Below, in pieces: positions 60,124 to 64,000 of a DNA stretch of 64,000 bases. Each line of letters opens with the position of its first letter. The first letter of the stretch is position 1. The position numbers and the translations under genes were made by a program. The DNA is from Peteryoungia desertarenae (lineage in GTDB: Bacteria; Pseudomonadota; Alphaproteobacteria; Rhizobiales; Rhizobiaceae). Location of the stretch: contig NZ_CP058350.1 in the NCBI RefSeq assembly GCF_005860795.2, positions 2,200,501-2,264,500 of the forward strand. The letters run 5' to 3'. The notes under the pieces were generated by a model. It saw only the letters and a list, made by a program, of their open reading frames with translations. It was not told the origin of the DNA and did not search any database.

Positions 60124-60378
60124 TCAGCCCCCGGTCATCGGCGGAAAGAGCCCGATCTCCCGCGCGCCGGCAATCGGCTCATCATGCTCGACATGTTCCT
60201 GGTTGATGGCAACACGGATGGCTTTGGGATATTGCAAGGCAGCCGCATATTGTTCGCCCAGGGTGGCGAGATAGGCGATCAAGTCGCCAGCGGTCTGGAC
60301 GGAAGCCGGTAGATTCAGCTCCTCTTCCCCCTTGCCGATGCGCTCGCGCACCCATGCGAAATAAACGAGTTTCACCAT
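60124..60378 (-). CDS. moaD: Molybdopterin synthase sulfur carrier subunit
   Basis: 84-residue ubiquitin-like sulfur carrier; the C-terminus ends in the required Gly-Gly (PPMTGG), where the thiocarboxylate forms. MVKLVYFAWVRERIGKGEEEL begins it. ATG at 60378 lies one base after the pgsA stop; a 14-residue upstream extension reads through pgsA and is rejected. Confidence 0.94.
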   Translation of the reverse strand: MVKLVYFAWVRERIGKGEEELNLPASVQTAGDLIAYLATLGEQYAAALQYPKAIRVAINQEHVEHDEPIAGAREIGLFPPMTGG

Positions 60379-60379
60379 G

Positions 60380-60961
60380 TCAGTCGACCATATGCTTGGC
60401 ACCGGCCCGGAAATAGTCATAGCCGGTATAGATGGTCAGGATTGCCGCGATCCAGAGAAGGGTAATCCCGGTCTCGGTAGTATAGGGCAGGATCTTGTCA
60501 CCCGCGGGACCCGCCAGCAGGAAGCCGAGCGCAACCATCTGCGCGGTGGTCTTCCACTTTGCGATACGAGTGACGGGCACACTCACCTTCAGCGCCGCGA
60601 GATATTCCCTCAGCCCCGAAACCAGAATTTCCCGGCACAGGATGGTGATTGCCGGCCAGATTGACCATCCGGCAATTGTTCCGTCAGCGGCCATCAGCAG
60701 CAGGATGGAGGCGATCAGCAGCTTGTCGGCAATCGGGTCCAGCATCTTGCCGATATTGGAGGTCTGGTTCCAGATCCGCGCCAGATAGCCATCAAAGTAG
60801 TCTGTGATGGAGGCAACGATAAAGATTGCCAGTGCGGCCCAGCGGGCAAAATCGGAGCTCTGGAGCCGCCCTTCAAGAAAGAAGCAGACGACAATCAGCG
60901 GGACGGCGACAATGCGGGCGTAAGTCAGGAGATTGGGTATGTTGTATGCGCGCGAAGCCAT
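60380..60961 (-). CDS. pgsA: CDP-diacylglycerol-glycerol-3-phosphate phosphatidyltransferase
   Basis: 193-residue inner-membrane enzyme that makes phosphatidylglycerol phosphate. The CDP-alcohol phosphotransferase motif is complete: TDYFDGYLAR, then G and DPIADKLL with its two aspartates. About five helices. Located between uvrC (117-base gap) and moaD (1 base), the uvrC-pgsA-moaD-moaE order known from Rhizobiales. Confidence 0.95.
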   Translation of the reverse strand: MASRAYNIPNLLTYARIVAVPLIVVCFFLEGRLQSSDFARWAALAIFIVASITDYFDGYLARIWNQTSNIGKMLDPIADKLLIASILLLMAADGTIAGWSIWPAITILCREILVSGLREYLAALKVSVPVTRIAKWKTTAQMVALGFLLAGPAGDKILPYTTETGITLLWIAAILTIYTGYDYFRAGAKHMVD

Positions 60962-61078
60962 GTTGCCCTGTCAATTTCCGGATATATGGACGCAATTGAC
61001 GGCTTTCGCAGCGGGCCGTCAATGCAAGAATTCTGAATGCTCCTATCATGTCTCAGGGCCAAAATACGGGCAAATGCG

Positions 61079-63112
61079 TCAATCACCACCATTTTCGTGA
61101 AAATGGTTGTAGATTTGCCGGGCGACAGCCTCTGAAATGCCATCCACAGCCATGAGGTCATTGATTGCGGCGCGTGAGACGGCCTTGGCTGTGCCGAAAT
61201 GCTGCAGCAGAGCCCGCTTGCGCGTCGGGCCGATTCCGCCGATCTCATCCAGCGGGTTCTTGACCATCTCCTTCTTGCGGCGTGCCCGATGCGAACCGAT
61301 GGCAAAGCGGTGCGCCTCGTCGCGCAGACGCTGAATGAAATAGAGCACCGGATCGCGTGGGGGCAGGGTGAAATCGGGCTTGTCGCGCATGAAGAAGCGT
61401 TCGCGGCCGGCATCGCGGTCGGCACCCTTGGCCACCCCGATGGCGATCACGTGATCTGTGATGCCGAGTTCTTCAAGAATGGCCCGCACCGCAGTCATCT
61501 GCCCCTGACCGCCATCGATCAGGATCAGATCCGGCCAGGCAGGGAAGGGAGTGTCTCCGGCATCGTCTGCCGGGGCGGTGCGATCCGGCAGACCTTCTTC
61601 CTTGATCAGTCGGGAAAAACGCCGCGTCATCACTTCCCGCATCATGCCGAAATCGTCGCCGGGCGTGATGTCGGTCGATTTGATGTTGAACTTGCGATAC
61701 TGGCCCTTCACGAAACCTTCCGGCCCCGCGACCACCATGCCGCCGACCGCATTCGTCCCCATGATATGGGAGTTGTCGTAGATCTCGATGCGGCGTGGCA
61801 CATAAGGGAGGCCGAAGGTCTCAGCCAGGCCGGTCAGGAGGCGCGACTGCGATGCCGTTTCGGCAAGCTTGCGGCCATGGGCTTCACGCGCATTTCCCGC
61901 GACATGGTCTATCAGGTCCTTCTTTTCACCCCGCAGCGGCACAGAGATCTGGATCTTGTGGCCGGCCTTTTCCGCAAGGGCAGTCGACAGCAGTTCCTGC
62001 TCCTCGATCTTTTCCGAAATCAGGATCAGCCGGGGAACCGGCTTGTCATCATAGAACTGCGCAAGAAATGCATTCAGCACCTCTGCACTGCTAAGCTGCG
62101 GATCTGCCTTTGGAAAATAGGCCTGATTGCCCCAATTCTGCCCGGCCCGGAAGAAAAAGACCTGGATGCAACAGAGCCCGCCTTCGTGGTGGATGGCGAA
62201 GACATCCGCTTCTTCAACCCCTGCCGGGTTGATACCCTGATGGCTCTGCACATGCGACAGACCCGCAAGACGGTCACGATAAACAGCGGCGCGCTCAAAA
62301 TCGAGATCTTCGGCCGCCTCGTTCATCGCCTGCGCGATCGCCTCTTTGACATTCTGGCTCTTGCCCGAGAGGAAATCCTTCGCCTCTCGCACGAGCCCCA
62401 TGTAATCCTGATCACTGATCTCATGCGTGCACGGACCCGAGCATCGCTTGATCTGGTAGAGCAGGCAGGGTCGAGTGCGGCTTTCAAACACACTATCGGT
62501 GCAGGTGCGTAGCAAAAACGCCCGCTGCAGCGAATTGATGGTCCGCCCGACGGCGCTGGCTGACGCGAAGGGTCCGAAGTAATCACCTTTCCTGGCTCGC
62601 GCTCCCCGATGCTTGTAGATCGCAGGCGAACGGCTGTCGCCGGTGATCAGGATATAGGGGAAGCTCTTGTCGTCACGCAAAAGCACGTTGAAGCGCGGGC
62701 GCAGACGCTTGATCAGGTTGGCTTCCAGCAGGAGCGCCTCAACCTCCGTGCGTGTCGTGACAAACTCCATATGGGTCGTTTCGCGCACCATCCGGGTCAG
62801 CCGGTTCGAATGCAGTCGCCCCTGGGCGTAATTGCTGACGCGTTTTTTCAGGCTGCGGGCCTTGCCGACATAAAGCACATCGCGGTCGGCATTCATCATG
62901 CGATAAACGCCCGGTGCATTCGGTAGCTGCTTCACGAACTCCGCGATCAGCTCCGCACCGGCCAAACCGGCTGCATTGTGACCACCTTCATTCCAGTCGA
63001 TATCGGAGAGCGAATGGGATTGTACGGCATCGCCTTCAACGGTGATGCTGTCATCGTCGTCTTCGCTGCCGTCGTAAAGAATTCCGCCGTCAGGCAGATT
63101 CCTTCCCGTCAT
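61079..63112 (-). CDS. uvrC: Excinuclease ABC subunit C
   Basis: 677 residues. Makes both incisions in nucleotide excision repair with UvrAB. In order: an acidic N-terminal extension of about 50 residues, GIY-YIG nuclease (GVYRMMN...[14 protein letters not shown]), UVR motif ([21 protein letters not shown]), RNase H-like domain ([32 protein letters not shown]) and the C-terminal helix-hairpin-helix pair ([17 protein letters not shown]). The ATG overlaps the stop of the SDR gene upstream. Confidence 0.96.
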   Translation of the reverse strand: MTGRNLPDGGILYDGSEDDDDSITVEGDAVQSHSLSDIDWNEGGHNAAGLAGAELIAEFVKQLPNAPGVYRMMNADRDVLYVGKARSLKKRVSNYAQGRLHSNRLTRMVRETTHMEFVTTRTEVEALLLEANLIKRLRPRFNVLLRDDKSFPYILITGDSRSPAIYKHRGARARKGDYFGPFASASAVGRTINSLQRAFLLRTCTDSVFESRTRPCLLYQIKRCSGPCTHEISDQDYMGLVREAKDFLSGKSQNVKEAIAQAMNEAAEDLDFERAAVYRDRLAGLSHVQSHQGINPAGVEEADVFAIHHEGGLCCIQVFFFRAGQNWGNQAYFPKADPQLSSAEVLNAFLAQFYDDKPVPRLILISEKIEEQELLSTALAEKAGHKIQISVPLRGEKKDLIDHVAGNAREAHGRKLAETASQSRLLTGLAETFGLPYVPRRIEIYDNSHIMGTNAVGGMVVAGPEGFVKGQYRKFNIKSTDITPGDDFGMMREVMTRRFSRLIKEEGLPDRTAPADDAGDTPFPAWPDLILIDGGQGQMTAVRAILEELGITDHVIAIGVAKGADRDAGRERFFMRDKPDFTLPPRDPVLYFIQRLRDEAHRFAIGSHRARRKKEMVKNPLDEIGGIGPTRKRALLQHFGTAKAVSRAAINDLMAVDGISEAVARQIYNHFHENGGD

Positions 63113-63879
63113 TCAACAATCTCCGCGCCGTCCGAACCCGGCCAAATCAGATGCTGTCCCCCGTCCAGGGCAATCATTTGGCCGGTGATCGACGGTGTGT
63201 CAAAAAGAAAGCGGATGGTGCGACCGAATTCCCCAAGCTCTGGACCGCGCTGGAGGGGCAGGGTCGTGAGTTGCGTCCTGAAGTCTTCCTCTGTCTGGCG
63301 ATCGGAGGGCAGGGTAGGGCCAGGCCCGATCGCATTGACGCGGACCCTCGGCGCAAAGGCCTGTGCCATGGTGCGGGTTGCCGTCCAGAGAGTGGCCTTG
63401 GAAAGTGTATAGGAGAAGAAGGTGGGTTTCAGCGCCCATACGCGTTGATCAATGATGTTGACGATCAGTCCCTCCTGTCCTTCTTTCAGATATCGGACGA
63501 AATCTGCAGCGAGGATCGCCGGTGCCTTCACGTGAACATCGAAATGGCGCGAGAAGAGTGCCGCATCGAACTGATCTGCATGGTCTTCCTCGAAGATCGA
63601 GGCATTGTTGACCAGAAGTCCTATGGGGCCGAGCGCAGCGGTTGCAGTTTGAATCAGTGACTGTGTTTCGTTCACATTCGTGAGATCGGCCTTCACGGCC
63701 ACGGCACGGTGTCCCCGATCACGCAACGAAACGGCGAGGTTCTCCGCTTGCTCAAGCGAATGATTAGCGTGCAGTGCAACAGAAAAACCGTGTTCCACAA
63801 GATCCTCGGCAATAGCGCGCCCAAGTCGTTTGGCCGCTCCCGTAACAAGAGCCACTTTCGGGATCGCTGTTTGCATCAT
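63109..63879 (-). CDS. SDR reductase, FolM/pteridine-reductase-like
   Basis: 256-residue short-chain dehydrogenase. The cofactor loop is [11 protein letters not shown], matching the TGx3RxG variant of FolM/PTR1. The usual catalytic serine is replaced by Asp (NIIDQRVW), 13 residues before the Tyr of YTLSK; the Asp-Tyr-Lys triad with this spacing is that of trypanosomatid PTR1 and bacterial dihydromonapterin reductase. A pteridine-reducing role is therefore likely but inferred. It is the first gene of the SDR-uvrC-pgsA-moaD-moaE run and overlaps uvrC by four bases. Start uncertain by one codon (two adjacent ATGs). Confidence 0.85.
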   Translation of the reverse strand: MMQTAIPKVALVTGAAKRLGRAIAEDLVEHGFSVALHANHSLEQAENLAVSLRDRGHRAVAVKADLTNVNETQSLIQTATAALGPIGLLVNNASIFEEDHADQFDAALFSRHFDVHVKAPAILAADFVRYLKEGQEGLIVNIIDQRVWALKPTFFSYTLSKATLWTATRTMAQAFAPRVRVNAIGPGPTLPSDRQTEEDFRTQLTTLPLQRGPELGEFGRTIRFLFDTPSITGQMIALDGGQHLIWPGSDGAEIVE

Positions 63880-64000
63880 GTCTGGTCCTGCCTATTGCGC
63901 GGTGTTTCGCCGATATATGGCGTCTGATTCAATTTTGAACAGTGGATATCTTTCCAGGCAATTGGCGAAGTCTGCACGTATTCTTGGATAAACATAAATA

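Overview
The window is a stretch of chromosome from an alphaproteobacterium, most likely Rhizobiaceae (Rhizobium/Agrobacterium group). The evidence is the gene order in several core clusters (rpsF-rpsR-DUF2232-rplI-dnaB-alr-radA-cvpA-purF; fabD-fabG-acpP-fabF-mltG-yicC-gmk; lptF-lptG-lptD-surA-like-pdxA-rsmA), a Citrobacter-unlike S6 with an Arg/Asp-rich tail, a RIME1-like intergenic mosaic element, and uniformly GC-rich coding sequence. Genus cannot be fixed from sequence reading alone. I see no tRNA, rRNA, CRISPR array or prophage.

Layout. 1-6.4 kb: a PAS-GGDEF protein, an Atm1-type ABC exporter, a large LysM cell-envelope protein and a LOG-family nucleosidase. 6.4-14.5 kb: rarD, citramalate synthase, a RIME1-like repeat, then a tight seven-gene minus-strand run (vapB-vapC-GFA-small membrane ORF-GFA-GFA-pip) downstream of cysS. 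14.7-19.2 kb: a membrane GGDEF protein, a DMT transporter, an SDR and purF. 19.3-27.2 kb: cvpA, radA, alr, dnaB and the rplI/DUF2232/rpsR/rpsF ribosomal operon, all minus strand. 27.5-32 kb: two tandem calcium/sodium antiporter paralogues, an aldo/keto reductase and an orphan glycosyltransferase-like protein. 32.2-38.8 kb: the fatty-acid synthesis cluster with mltG, yicC and gmk. 39-41.3 kb: a chemoreceptor. 41.3-48.8 kb: the LPS-transport/outer-membrane cluster. 49-54.1 kb: pepA, holC, an ABC-F ATPase and a catalytically degenerate GGDEF protein. 54.2-55.5 kb: a complete IS3-family (IS2-type) insertion sequence in a divergent intergenic region. 55.7-59.5 kb: a small membrane protein plus a second chemoreceptor, a DinB-like protein, a GST and ndk. 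59.6-63.9 kb: moaE, moaD, pgsA, uvrC and a pteridine-reductase-like SDR in one run.

Most of the window is ordinary core genome. The parts that stand out are: (1) the VapBC toxin-antitoxin pair that heads an overlapping operon with three paralogous GFA-fold zinc proteins, an unannotatable-by-length 38-residue membrane peptide and a prolyl aminopeptidase, all behind a perfect 11-bp inverted repeat that looks like the VapBC operator; (2) the IS element, which is flanked by a perfect 14-bp direct repeat where 3-5 bp is expected for its family; (3) an orphan GT-B-like protein; (4) paired antiporters that both start at TTG; and (5) a ribosomal-operon promoter nested in the terminator of the upstream gene. 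I saw nothing that I can honestly call a new defence or biosynthetic system; the vapBC-GFA operon is the best candidate for an undescribed functional association.
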